Below are positions 8,007-16,474 of a stretch of DNA of 44,062 nucleotides, one piece after another; position 1 is the first letter of the stretch, and each line of letters begins with the position of its first letter. The position numbers and the translations under genes are program-made. This DNA comes from Sulfurospirillum sp. (lineage in GTDB: Bacteria; Campylobacterota; Campylobacteria; Campylobacterales; Sulfurospirillaceae): NCBI GenBank assembly GCA_016735235.1, contig JAERRW010000071.1, forward strand, positions 1 through 44,062, given 5' to 3'. The notes beneath the pieces are model-generated. The model was not told the DNA's origin. It searched no databases and was given only the letters and a program-made list of their open reading frames with translations.

Positions 8007-9335
8007 TTGACTTTTGCAACCTTAATTGACAGGCAAGATATGGTAAAAAACTTAGAAAATTTAGGCTACAAAACGCCAACACCAATACAGGTAAAAACAC
8101 TACCTATAATACTAAAAAAACAAGATGTACTGGCAAAATCAAAAACAGGAAGTGGTAAAACTGTTGCTTTTGGAATACCTCTTATACTTGAGCTTAATAT
8201 TCAAAAAAGATACGAGGCGAGTGCTATCGTTTTAGCCCCATCAAGAGAGTTAGCAAATCAAGTAGCAAGAGAGTTAAGACAATTAGCATCATTTGTGAAA
8301 AATACTAAAATTTTAACGCTTTGTGGAGGTACTCCCATGAAGGGTCATGTGCAATCCATTAAACATGGTGTCCACATAGTAGTAGGAACTCCCGGTCGAG
8401 TTTTAGCGCTTTTAAAAAAAGGGTCGCTTGACCTAAATTTTATTAAAACATTGGTTTTAGATGAAGCAGATAAAATGTTAGATATGGGGTTTTTTGAAGA
8501 TATTGAAAAAATTATAAATTACACACCAAAAAGTAGGCAAACTCTTCTTTTTTCTGCCACTTTTGACATTAAAATACTTGAGTTTAGCAAATCTATACAG
8601 AACAATAGAGTAAAAATTGAAATTGAAAACGAAAAATTAAATATTCAAGAGAGGTTTTTTAAATTCTCAAATGATGGCATGGAGAGAGTTATACAACACT
8701 TTAAACCTCAAACATGTATTATTTTTTGTAATACAAAAATAAAATGTAAAGAGTTAGAAAAACGACTTCAACATAGCAACTATGATGCACTTAGTATTCA
8801 TAGTGATTTGGAGCAAATTGATAGAGATGAAACTCTTTTAGAATTTATTCATAAAAGTTGTACTTTTCTTGTGGCTACAGATGTCGCAACTCGTGGCTTA
8901 GATATACCAAATGTTGATTTAGTCATTAATTATGATTTACCACAATCTAAAGAGACTTATATTCATAGAATTGGTCGAACTGGGCGCATGAATAAAGTAG
9001 GCTTAGCTGTATCGTTTGCAAGGGGTCATGAAGAGTATCTTGATGTAAAACTAGAAAATATCGACTCTTTACATGTAGCCTCTTCACAATCATACAGAGC
9101 AAAAATGAGAACACTTTGCATAAATGGAGGCAAACGCGACAAAATAAGAGCTGGAGATATACTGGGCGCTCTTGTAAAAGAAATGGGGCAAGATGTAGAA
9201 CATATCGGCAAAATTTTAATCAACAAAAAAGAGTCTTATGTCTCAATAAATAGTAAATTCTCTAAAGAGGTATTTGAAAAAATCAAAAAATCAAAAATTA
9301 AAGGAAAAATATTTAAAGTGTGGATACTTTCATAA
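8007..9335 (+). CDS. dbpA: DEAD-box RNA helicase, DbpA type
   Basis: 442 residues. Helicase motifs in order: Q motif YKTPTPIQ, Walker A AKSKTGSGKT near 45, PSRELA, TPGR, DEAD in VLDEADKML near 152, SAT, TDVATRGLD and HRIGRTGR. The last 75 or so residues (IRAGDILGALVKEMGQ...VSINSKFSKEVFEKIK) look like the DbpA RNA-binding domain that targets hairpin 92 of 23S rRNA during 50S assembly. The start is TTG at 8007, supported by AAGGAG ending 7 bases upstream. The 3' end overlaps the convergent UPF0306 gene by 23 bp. Confidence 0.9.
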   Translation: MTFATLIDRQDMVKNLENLGYKTPTPIQVKTLPIILKKQDVLAKSKTGSGKTVAFGIPLILELNIQKRYEASAIVLAPSRELANQVARELRQLASFVKNTKILTLCGGTPMKGHVQSIKHGVHIVVGTPGRVLALLKKGSLDLNFIKTLVLDEADKMLDMGFFEDIEKIINYTPKSRQTLLFSATFDIKILEFSKSIQNNRVKIEIENEKLNIQERFFKFSNDGMERVIQHFKPQTCIIFCNTKIKCKELEKRLQHSNYDALSIHSDLEQIDRDETLLEFIHKSCTFLVATDVATRGLDIPNVDLVINYDLPQSKETYIHRIGRTGRMNKVGLAVSFARGHEEYLDVKLENIDSLHVASSQSYRAKMRTLCINGGKRDKIRAGDILGALVKEMGQDVEHIGKILINKKESYVSINSKFSKEVFEKIKKSKIKGKIFKVWILS

Positions 9336-9768
9336 AAGTAGGCGATCTCTCATCTTCTCTTTTGTAAATTGATTTTTTCTTAAATTCGGATCTATTATCT
9401 GTAAACTTTAGTGTTTTTACATGCAAAGTCCAAAGTGTTGGATTCATAGCTAAAGCATAAATAAAAGTTTTTATATATAGTGCTTTTTCATGTAGTGTCG
9501 CTTTTTTTATAACCCCACTAAATTGCAGACCTCTAATTTTTCTAACCTCTTTTGTCTCTAAAGCTATAACTCCTGCATAATTTGAATTAATATTTAACTC
9601 TTTTATGTGTCTAGTAGAGTTTTTAGATGCAATAATAAAATTGACCTTCACCTCATCAAATGCATAAAAACAACTTGCACTATGAGGTAAATTGTCTCTA
9701 CATGTGCAAAGACTAAGAAGATGATGCTCTTTGATAAACTCTACTATTTTTTTCAACCATTTACCCAT
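9313..9768 (-). CDS. UPF0306 family protein (YhbP-like, FMN-binding split barrel)
   Basis: 151 residues from the chosen start. It resembles E. coli YhbP from memory, notably RGLQFSGVIKKA, LWTLHVKTLKFTDN and EFKKKSIYKR toward the C-terminus, and a TCRDNLPHSASCFYAFDE block near the start. This family has the pyridoxamine-phosphate-oxidase-like fold; the substrate is unknown. The ORF track starts at 9852, but that would overlap the DUF1294 gene by 100 bp. Met29 of that ORF (MGKWLKKIVEFI) at 9768 aligns with the family start and overlaps by only 16 bp. Its ribosome site is weak, so translational coupling is likely. Confidence 0.8.
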   Translation of the reverse strand: MGKWLKKIVEFIKEHHLLSLCTCRDNLPHSASCFYAFDEVKVNFIIASKNSTRHIKELNINSNYAGVIALETKEVRKIRGLQFSGVIKKATLHEKALYIKTFIYALAMNPTLWTLHVKTLKFTDNRSEFKKKSIYKREDERSPTFMKVSTL

Positions 9769-10136
9769 TGGAGGTACTTTTGTATTGCTTCTAAGTGAGT
9801 CAATAGATAGTAAATTGAGATTAACCAAATGAGAAGAATCAAGCTTTGCCACATTAAAAATATCTTTTTTCTTATCTTATGTTTAGTGATAATTATAGCA
9901 AATAATGCCCCAAAAATGCCTCCTGCTATACTAAAAAAGTATAAACTTATTTCTGGAACTCTTGCTCTCTCTTTAGATGAGTTATATTTATCAATAACAA
10001 AAAGTAAAAATGTAAATATATTAATTGATGCAAAATACCAAAACACAACAGGCATAATAGGCATAAAACTATTAAGAAGAAAACTAGAAACTACTAAAAG
10101 CAACATTAAAACTATGCGAAACCCATTACAACACAT
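9753..10136 (-). CDS. DUF1294 family inner-membrane protein
   Basis: 127 residues with about four hydrophobic segments. The stretch FLLFVIDKYNSSKERARVPEISLYFFSIAGGIFGALFAI..KHKIRKKIF is the characteristic DUF1294 block (D-K, R-RVPE, GG--GA, HK--K). No function is established for the family. The ATG at 10136 has GAGG seven bases upstream. It starts a two-gene unit with the UPF0306 gene. Confidence 0.82.
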   Translation of the reverse strand: MCCNGFRIVLMLLLVVSSFLLNSFMPIMPVVFWYFASINIFTFLLFVIDKYNSSKERARVPEISLYFFSIAGGIFGALFAIIITKHKIRKKIFLMWQSLILLIWLISIYYLLTHLEAIQKYLQWVNG

Positions 10137-10242
10137 TGTAAACCTCTTTTTTATTACAGTATAAGATACTTAATTAATTATAATAAAATATCTTACTAAA
10201 TTTGTAGATTATATCGACTATGTTATAAAAAGTCTATTATAA

Positions 10243-11703
10243 TTAATCACTTCTTCTTCTTGAGCCTCTACTGCTTCGATTGCCTCTGTAGCTTCTGCTA
10301 CCTCCACGATTTGCATTTCTTCCATATCTTTTATTGCTTTTACTTCTCTCTTTTTCTGCAAGTCTTTTTATAATACCACTTATAGAATTTTTATCAAATC
10401 CAATTTTATCTGGTCCTTGAGGAGAGTTTTTACTCATTATTACCGAGATAAGTTTTAGTGCAATTTGGGACATATCCATTTTTTCTTCAAGAAGATTGAG
10501 TAGTTTTTGAGCATCGCTATTATTTAACTCAACATGTGTTATATCATGTGCCATTTTATCTAATCTACTCTTATTGACATCTAGCAAAGTTGGTACAAGT
10601 TTATGATTCAAGTTTGAACCAACTTTTTTACCAATACGTTGCATAGAGTGATACTCATTAGGAGTAACTAGAGTAATTGCCGTTCCTTTTTTTCCTGCTC
10701 GTCCAGTTCTTCCAATTCTATGAACATAACTCTCTGGGTCAAAAGGCATGTGAAAGTTAAACACATGAGATATATCAGTAACATTTAATCCACGAGCGGC
10801 CACATCAGTTGCAACAAGAATTTCAAGTTGAGAACTTCTAAATGCTTTTATAACACTCTCTCTTTGATTTTGCTCCATGTCGCCATGAAGACCTTTAGCA
10901 ATATAACCTACTGCCATAAGGTGATTAGAGAGTCTATCAACCTCTTTTTTTGTCCTACAAAATATAATTGATTTAATTGGGTCAGTGGCATCTAATAGCC
11001 TAAGTATTGCATTGTCTCTTTCGTACTCATTAATTACATAGTACTGTTGTTCAATATCTGTATTTGTAGTGCTATCTTTAGGAGTTACACTTACATATTG
11101 TGGATCTTTTAAGATTTTTTTTGCAAGTTTTTTAATAGGTTCGGGCATAGTTGCAGAGAAAAGTAGTGTCTGTCTCTCTTTAGGCATGTATGAAAAAATT
11201 CGTTCTATATCTTCTAAAAACCCCATATCTAGCATCTCATCAGCTTCATCTAGAACAATGATTTTTGGAGTGAAATTTCTTAATCTATTGTTTTTTAAAA
11301 GGTCAATAAGACGCCCCGGAGTTGCAACAACTACAGATGCCCCTTTGTCAATAAGTCCAATTTGGCGAGAGTAAGAACTTCCACCATATACCGTTACTGT
11401 TTTAATTCCAGTTGTGCGACCGAGTGAAAAAAGTTCATCACTTACTTGTGTAGCAAGCTCTCTTGTTGGGGTTATTACCAAAATTTCTACTCTATGAGAG
11501 TGTTCATTTATCATGCTAATACTTGGTAATCCAAATGCTGCTGTTTTGCCTGTTCCTGTTTGTGCTTGTGCTACTATATCGTAGCCTTTAAGAATTAAAG
11601 GGATTGCCTCTTTTTGAATTGGGCTTGGCTCTTTAAAACCAGCCTCCTTAATAGCTTTCATGATATTTTCACTTAGCTTAAATGATTCGAATGTAGTGTC
11701 CAT
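10243..11703 (-). CDS. DEAD-box RNA helicase (DeaD/RhpA-like)
   Basis: 486 residues from the chosen start. It carries GFKEPSPIQ, Walker A AQTGTGKT, PTRELA, TPGR, DEAD in VLDEADEML, SAT and HRIGRTGRAG, then a basic tail rich in Arg, Gly and Ser (RGGSRSYRGNRSSRGSRRRSD). Such helicases unwind mRNA and rRNA duplexes; the Helicobacter counterpart RhpA works with RNase J. The ORF track begins 26 codons earlier, but ATG at 11703 (MDTTFESFKLS) has AGGAAAA correctly placed and matches helicase N-termini. A long untranslated leader may precede it (see the 11704-12130 entry). Confidence 0.88.
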   Translation of the reverse strand: MDTTFESFKLSENIMKAIKEAGFKEPSPIQKEAIPLILKGYDIVAQAQTGTGKTAAFGLPSISMINEHSHRVEILVITPTRELATQVSDELFSLGRTTGIKTVTVYGGSSYSRQIGLIDKGASVVVATPGRLIDLLKNNRLRNFTPKIIVLDEADEMLDMGFLEDIERIFSYMPKERQTLLFSATMPEPIKKLAKKILKDPQYVSVTPKDSTTNTDIEQQYYVINEYERDNAILRLLDATDPIKSIIFCRTKKEVDRLSNHLMAVGYIAKGLHGDMEQNQRESVIKAFRSSQLEILVATDVAARGLNVTDISHVFNFHMPFDPESYVHRIGRTGRAGKKGTAITLVTPNEYHSMQRIGKKVGSNLNHKLVPTLLDVNKSRLDKMAHDITHVELNNSDAQKLLNLLEEKMDMSQIALKLISVIMSKNSPQGPDKIGFDKNSISGIIKRLAEKERSKSNKRYGRNANRGGSRSYRGNRSSRGSRRRSD

Positions 11704-11817
11704 TATTTTTCCTGTGTATAATTTATCTAAAACTTTTAGCATAAAGTAAAAGTATATGTCAGGAAATGATTCTATTTGCACAAAATTGTATGGGTTTCAA
11801 ATATTTTGAGAAACTTT

Positions 11818-11848
11818 GCAACTAGTATTTAAAAACATACTAGCTTGC
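11818..11848 (-). promoter_or_regulatory. Hairpin in the helicase leader
   Basis: CTAGTAT and ATACTAG form a perfect 7 bp stem around an 8-base loop. Adding GCAA and TTGC extends it to 11 pairs with one bulged base. No T-run follows on either strand, so it is not a simple intrinsic terminator. Its position between the predicted promoter and start codon fits an mRNA leader structure, possibly a cold-responsive or autoregulatory one as known for csdA-type helicases. The function is inferred. Confidence 0.4.
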
Positions 11849-11913
11849 TGAAAGTATTTGTCAGTCTTGAGTAAGCTTTAATTTCATTTACGATTAAGTT
11901 CTAAATGTGGTGA

Positions 11914-11942
11914 ATTATATCTCAATTTTACTTAAGTTTTAA
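11914..11942 (-). promoter_or_regulatory. Candidate sigma-70 promoter for the helicase gene
   Basis: On the minus strand the elements read TTAAAA, 17 bp, TATAAT. The -10 hexamer is perfect and the -35 matches 4 of 6. It is the best promoter-like site in the gap upstream of the helicase and would start transcription near 11907. Confidence 0.45.
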
Positions 11943-12130
11943 TTGAAGTTTTTTATGGGCTTGAAATATTGGAAATTATATTCACTTTTTATGATCTCTG
12001 TAGCTAGTTCTAAAGCTCACTCTCTAAAGTATTTTAAAATTATTTACCTTTCTTTTTGTCATCTCTTGTTTAAGTGGTTTGATTTATGAGTTGAAGTATA
12101 ATTTGAAGAATTCAATAATTAAGTTCATTA

Positions 12131-13156
12131 TTAATATTTCAAAAGTATCTTTTTTCTATAATATATATATGAGATTATGATACTTGCTATAAAAACAATC
12201 AATACTGCCAATAGACCTGCATATTGTATTAAAATAATACCTGGTGCAAGATAGGCGAATATAACAGTAATCATAGAGGTATAAATACCGCCCTTTTCGT
12301 ATCTGTAAGTAACTATGCCAATACTTATAGCAAATAAAACTGTCGCAACTGGGAAGAGTGCAATAAGTAGAAAAAATGCCAAATCATAAGCTCTTTTTTT
12401 ATTTTTTAGTGCCTCTTTCCAATAAGAGATTATGTTTTTAACTTTGTTGACTCTATTGCTGGACTCAGTTGTAAGATACAGTTTTTTAAAGTTTACCTGT
12501 TCTATCTTCTGATTTAAAATCTCAAAAATTTTTCCATTATTTAGTTCTAGTTTTACTGCACCGCTATTATTGTGTATATTAGCATTTTTAGCAGTTATGA
12601 TTTTTTCTGCATTAGTTGAAGTCTTTTCTTGATACATGACTACTCCGCCATAGTTATCTTGGTTGTCATTTTTATCAATATAGACTAGCCAATTAGAAAA
12701 TTTTTGACCAAATTCTGTTGCTTTGATGTTGAATTTTGCTTCTGATTTTTTATAATCCAGAAAATTTGTATTGAGCTGTCTAGCCATTGGTATGAGAACT
12801 AAAATATTTATAATTAAAAGAAGTGAAAGTAAAGATGAAACTACGACAAAAAGTTGTACAATTTTTTTTGGTTCGTAGGTAAGAGTAAAAAGAACTATAG
12901 TTTCATTCTCTTTTGAGAGGTTAAATAAAGAGATGCTAAGAGCGATGAAAAAAGTTATAGGTAGAGTGTATATTATTATATTTGGTAGTAAATATATATA
13001 CATAAGTACTAATTCAGCAAAATTTATTTTAATAACCGCAGTTATGCTTGCTATTTTTATAAAAAATATAATAGAAGTTATAAAAAATAGTGTAAAAAAT
13101 AGAGATGCAAATAGGGAGCTAAAATGTTTTAATAGGTAAAGATTAACTCTACTCAT
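12131..13156 (-). CDS. LptF/LptG family permease (YjgP/YjgQ)
   Basis: 341 residues with membrane segments near 15-35, 50-75, 95-120 and three more between 255 and 335, separated by a periplasmic domain (about 125-245). This is the LptF/LptG layout. The start MSRVNLYLLKHFSSLFASLFFTLFFITSIIF is typical. The protein would be half of the inner-membrane complex that extracts lipopolysaccharide for export with LptB. LptF or LptG cannot be assigned by eye, and no partner gene is in the window. Its start overlaps the prepilin peptidase gene by 8 bp, making it the last gene of the glmU-led operon. Confidence 0.85.
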   Translation of the reverse strand: MSRVNLYLLKHFSSLFASLFFTLFFITSIIFFIKIASITAVIKINFAELVLMYIYLLPNIIIYTLPITFFIALSISLFNLSKENETIVLFTLTYEPKKIVQLFVVVSSLLSLLLIINILVLIPMARQLNTNFLDYKKSEAKFNIKATEFGQKFSNWLVYIDKNDNQDNYGGVVMYQEKTSTNAEKIITAKNANIHNNSGAVKLELNNGKIFEILNQKIEQVNFKKLYLTTESSNRVNKVKNIISYWKEALKNKKRAYDLAFFLLIALFPVATVLFAISIGIVTYRYEKGGIYTSMITVIFAYLAPGIILIQYAGLLAVLIVFIASIIISYIYYRKKILLKY

Positions 13157-13895
13157 AAATTATCCTAATTAAATTTGTTGCTTGTTCAGAAAATATCCAA
13201 GTTATGTATAATCCAAATGCTAAAAAAGGTATAAAAGGCAATTCATACTCTTTTTTAGAGAGTATAAAAAAAACAATTAGTGCCATAAGAGCCGAGATAT
13301 ATATAGCAATAAGTCCTAGCTCAACACCTACGGTTGCTCCTATAATTCCAGCTATGATAATATCGGCTTCACCCATGGCATCTTTTTTAATAATCCAAGA
13401 GACTACAAAACGAAGTAGTGTGAATCCTCCAATTAAAAACAAAGCAGAACTAAAAGAGTTAAAAAAATCACCAACTAGAAAGGATACGAAAAGAGTGGGT
13501 ATGCTAATGCAATCAGGAACAGCTTTATATTTTAAATCTATGACACTAAGTGCTAGAAGCATAGAAAAGAGTATTGAATAGATAAATGCTTCACTTACAG
13601 AATCAATGCGAAGTGCGATAGAGATAAACATGCAAGCAGTTAGGAACTCTATAATAATGTATTGTATAGATATTTTTTCTTTGCAAAATGCACATTTTCC
13701 ACCAAGAAGTATCCAAGAAAATATAGGTATGTTGTGGTACCATTTTAACGGTTTTTGACATGTCATACAGTGAGATGCAGGCAAAGAGATATTTTCATTT
13801 TTTGGAACTCTTAAAATAATTACATTTAAAAATGAGCCAATGATTACACCAATTAAACCAGAAAAAACAATTAATTCTAATGTTGATGTCATCAT
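13149..13895 (-). CDS. Type IV prepilin peptidase (A24 family)
   Basis: 248 residues, polytopic. The N-terminal half has the methyltransferase-associated Cys pairs CMTCQKPLKWYHNIPIFSW...CAFC (about 42-72). The catalytic aspartates sit in SVIDLKYKAVPD (about 120) and GEADIIIAGIIGA (about 176, the GxGD-like motif with E in place of the second G). It cleaves and N-methylates prepilin or pseudopilin leaders at the inner membrane. It overlaps uppS by 4 bp and lptF/G by 8 bp. C. jejuni has the same peptidase beside uppS. It could serve the PilN/PilO-like module at 38-40 kb. Confidence 0.9.
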   Translation of the reverse strand: MMTSTLELIVFSGLIGVIIGSFLNVIILRVPKNENISLPASHCMTCQKPLKWYHNIPIFSWILLGGKCAFCKEKISIQYIIIEFLTACMFISIALRIDSVSEAFIYSILFSMLLALSVIDLKYKAVPDCISIPTLFVSFLVGDFFNSFSSALFLIGGFTLLRFVVSWIIKKDAMGEADIIIAGIIGATVGVELGLIAIYISALMALIVFFILSKKEYELPFIPFLAFGLYITWIFSEQATNLIRIIYE

Positions 13896-14575
13896 AATGC
13901 TCCAAATCTTCTTGATGTTGTTCTGTATTTTGATAGTATTGTTTCAAGCTCTCCAATACTAAAATCGGGCCATAGAGTATTAGTAAAAAAAAGTTCTGCA
14001 TAAGCATTCTGCCAAAGTAAAAAATTTGAAAGCCTCTGATCACCACCTGTGCGAATAAGCAAATCAATATCTGGAAAATTTGAAGTATCTAGCAGGTTAC
14101 TTATGTCTTGTTCGTCTACTTTTTTACCTTTTTTGATAGCTCTATTTACAGCTCTTGTTATCTCATCACGAGAGCCATAGTTTATTGCCAAGATTTGTGT
14201 CATACCTGTACATTGTGAAGTCTCTTTTTTTACATGCAAAACAGCTTGTTGTAAAGGTTTTGAAAATCTACTTATATCGCCTATAGTATCAAATTTAATA
14301 TTGTTTTTCTGTAGAGTTTTTAACTCTTTTTTTAAAAATTTAATAAGAAGTTTCATTAAAAATTCTATCTCTATTTTTGGTCTTTTCCAATTCTCTGTAC
14401 TAAATGCATAAAGAGTAAGATATTTAATACCAATTTTTACACAATATTCTGTAATAGTACGAGCATTTTTTGCACCTTTATTGTGTCCGTTTGAGCGTTT
14501 TTTATTTTGTCTTTGTGCCCAGCGACCATTGCCATCCATAATAAAAGCTAAGTGTTTTAAATCATTTACCAACAT
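13892..14575 (-). CDS. uppS: Isoprenyl transferase (undecaprenyl diphosphate synthase)
   Basis: 227 residues. The diagnostic AFIMDGNGRWAQ motif sits at the N-terminus with catalytic Asp14, followed by SNGHNKGAKN, LYAFSTENWKRP near 72 and DLLIRTGGDQRLSNFLLWQNAYAELFFT near 175-205. The enzyme condenses isopentenyl diphosphate units onto farnesyl diphosphate to make the lipid carrier for peptidoglycan and O-antigen. Only one base separates it from the upstream unknown gene. Confidence 0.95.
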   Translation of the reverse strand: MLVNDLKHLAFIMDGNGRWAQRQNKKRSNGHNKGAKNARTITEYCVKIGIKYLTLYAFSTENWKRPKIEIEFLMKLLIKFLKKELKTLQKNNIKFDTIGDISRFSKPLQQAVLHVKKETSQCTGMTQILAINYGSRDEITRAVNRAIKKGKKVDEQDISNLLDTSNFPDIDLLIRTGGDQRLSNFLLWQNAYAELFFTNTLWPDFSIGELETILSKYRTTSRRFGAL

Positions 14576-14576
14576 G

Positions 14577-15287
14577 TTACACTTTTAAATTTAACATCGT
14601 TTTATCAGAACTATATAGAGGTTCTATAAGTTTATTTATACTTATATTTGTTGCTATATTGGATTTGTTAAGAAAAAAAAGTGTTTGATTATAAAAGACT
14701 TCTAAAGTAAGTATTCCCTGCTTTATATAGCCTCTCATGGGACCTAAATTATCATATCCGCAATAGAGTTCTATATTGTCAATTTCTAGCTTTATTTGCA
14801 GTAGAGTATTTTTTTTATTATGTTTTAATGGAAGATGCATAATGTTCTTTTTTAAAGCTATAATCATTATGCTAAAAATTTTAAAAGTATTTTTTTCTAT
14901 CTCATCTTTTGCTAAGTTCTCTTTTATCCACTCCTTAAATGTGCTTATAGGAGATTCTACTTGTGATATTTGACTTAAAAAATCACTAAGTTCTATATCT
15001 AAAAATTCTTTATCTTGTTGTAAAAAATTTGGTTTTTTTATTAGATTTGAGATAGTTATAATGCCCGCTTTCCCCTCTCCAAAACTGCCCCAATACTTTC
15101 CGCCACACTCTAGTTTTTTTTGACTTTTTGTAGTAAACTCTTTTGTTCCTAGCAGTAGTTTGTATCTATCTAGCCCAAGATTTTTTATAACCTCTATCGT
15201 AATAGGTAGAGAACTATTAAATCTAAGCGATTTTTTACTATTTTCATTAGTATTCATTTTTGTTAGTTTTGAAATTGTATTTATCAT
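14577..15287 (-). CDS. Conserved protein of unknown function between coaBC and uppS
   Basis: 236 residues, no signal peptide or membrane segment. The fragment LGLDRYKLLLGTKEFTTKSQKKLECGGKYWGSFGEGKAGIITISNL (about 35-82) suggests a small beta-rich domain. The C-terminal part (LQIKLEIDNIELYCGYDNLGPMRGYIKQGILTLEVFYN) is also beta-rich, with faint resemblance to FliK C-terminal domains that I do not trust. It overlaps coaBC by 4 bp and is 1 bp from uppS, so it is a fixed operon member. C. jejuni has an uncharacterised gene at the same place (Cj0823). Real gene, function unknown. Confidence 0.8.
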   Translation of the reverse strand: MINTISKLTKMNTNENSKKSLRFNSSLPITIEVIKNLGLDRYKLLLGTKEFTTKSQKKLECGGKYWGSFGEGKAGIITISNLIKKPNFLQQDKEFLDIELSDFLSQISQVESPISTFKEWIKENLAKDEIEKNTFKIFSIMIIALKKNIMHLPLKHNKKNTLLQIKLEIDNIELYCGYDNLGPMRGYIKQGILTLEVFYNQTLFFLNKSNIATNISINKLIEPLYSSDKTMLNLKV

Positions 15288-16474
15288 AACTCTTTTGATA
15301 ACTTTACTATATGATTTGCTACTATCTGTTTACTAGCAAGTTTTATTTTTTTTTCACTCTGTTTTGTTATAAAAGTAATCTCATTTTCAAGACTTCCAAA
15401 ACCATTTTTATCTCCCAATATATTGAGACATACTGCATTGAGTGATTTTTTATTTAACATGTTTCTTGCATTATGCAAAGCTGTATTTTCATTCATTTCA
15501 GCTTTAAATCCTATGGTTTTTATATTTTTTTTGTCAATTTCTAGTAAAATATCTTCATTTTGTATAAGTTTTAGATTCCACTCATGTCCCAACTCATTTT
15601 TTTTAAGTTTTCCACTTTGTGTCTCTTTGGGAATAAAATCACTTATAGCAGCACACATTATTAAATAAGAATCCTTGGAAATTGAATTTTGAATCGCTTT
15701 TTTATACTCTTTAGAACTTTTTACATGTAGAGTCTTGATAAGCGGATATTTTTTTTGCTTTGAAGTAATAAGAGTTACATTAGCTCCCGCAACATAATAA
15801 GCATAAGCTAAAGCATTTGCTTGTTTGCCACTTGAAAAATTAGTAAGACACCTTGTGTCATCTATTTTTTCTATACTTCCTCCTCCGGTTATAATTACTT
15901 TTTTATTTTTCCAAAATATATCTTTTAAAAGTTCTCGTGTGGTTACATCAAATATGTATTTAGGTTTTGCTAAAGCTCCGGCTCCTCTATCATTACAAGC
16001 TAGAAGTTTATTTTGTGGTTTACATGTTATGAAACCTAATTTTTTAAGTTTTTGTAGACTTTTTATTGTGGCAGGATTTAATAACATGTTTGTATTTGCT
16101 GAAGGTGCTATGATGATTTGTTTATTAAAAGCTAGTATTGTTTGCATTAACAGATTGTCTGCGATACCATTTGCTATTTTATTTATACTATTTGCACTCA
16201 TGGGTGCGATGACAAAAATATCTGCCCATTTACCTACATGTATATGATTAAGCTCATCTGCCCAACTTTCTGTACCTACATGTAAGACTCTATTTTGGCT
16301 AATAGCTTCAAAAGTGAGAGGGCTAATAAATCGTTTTGCCTCTTCACTCATAATTATTTTTACACTAGCTTCTGCTTTAATAAATAACCGTATAATTTCT
16401 AGTGTTTTGTATATTGCTATACTCCCGGTTACTCCTATAAGTATTTTTCTGTTTTTAAGCATTATTTTTACCAA
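15284..16474 (-). CDS. coaBC: Bifunctional phosphopantothenoylcysteine decarboxylase/synthase CoaBC
   Basis: 396 residues. The N-terminal CoaC half starts ILIGVTGSIAIYKTLEIIR and contains HIHVGKWADIFVIAPMSANSINKIANGIADN (catalytic His), the SANTNMLLNPA variant of the PxMNxxM motif, and LACNDRGAGAL with its Cys. The CoaB half starts near 190: KKVIITGGGSIEKIDDTRCLTNFSSGKQ...LAYAYYVAGANVTL. Together they turn 4'-phosphopantothenate into 4'-phosphopantetheine for CoA. Alternative Met5 (16462) would shorten the 20 bp overlap with glmU to 8 bp; neither start has a strong ribosome site. Confidence 0.93.
   Translation of the reverse strand: MVKIMLKNRKILIGVTGSIAIYKTLEIIRLFIKAEASVKIIMSEEAKRFISPLTFEAISQNRVLHVGTESWADELNHIHVGKWADIFVIAPMSANSINKIANGIADNLLMQTILAFNKQIIIAPSANTNMLLNPATIKSLQKLKKLGFITCKPQNKLLACNDRGAGALAKPKYIFDVTTRELLKDIFWKNKKVIITGGGSIEKIDDTRCLTNFSSGKQANALAYAYYVAGANVTLITSKQKKYPLIKTLHVKSSKEYKKAIQNSISKDSYLIMCAAISDFIPKETQSGKLKKNELGHEWNLKLIQNEDILLEIDKKNIKTIGFKAEMNENTALHNARNMLNKKSLNAVCLNILGDKNGFGSLENEITFITKQSEKKIKLASKQIVANHIVKLSKEL

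Larger units (their letters stand above)
11704..12130. other. Gene-free 427 bp stretch, probable leader of the helicase gene
   Basis: No convincing coding frame lies here; the track's 26 extra helicase codons occupy only its first 78 bp. Reading leftward, a candidate sigma-70 promoter has TTAAAA at 11942-11937, a 17 bp spacer and a perfect TATAAT at 11919-11914. This would give a leader of about 200 nt before the ATG at 11703. Inside that leader is the hairpin at 11818-11848. The rest (about 11945-12130) shows nothing I can assign. Confidence 0.5.

Noticed and set aside
9829-10164. 111-codon plus-strand ORF opposite the DUF1294 gene
   Set aside because: Shadow of the DUF1294 gene, which has a better ribosome site and family motifs.
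13204-13581. 125-codon plus-strand ORF opposite the prepilin peptidase gene
   Set aside because: Antisense shadow; no start signal and no family resemblance.
13795-14067. 90-codon minus-strand ORF spanning the uppS/prepilin peptidase overlap
   Set aside because: Runs out of frame through two genes with clear active-site motifs.
15825-16247. 140-codon plus-strand ORF opposite coaBC
   Set aside because: Lies wholly within coaBC on the other strand; composition reflects the codon pattern of coaBC.
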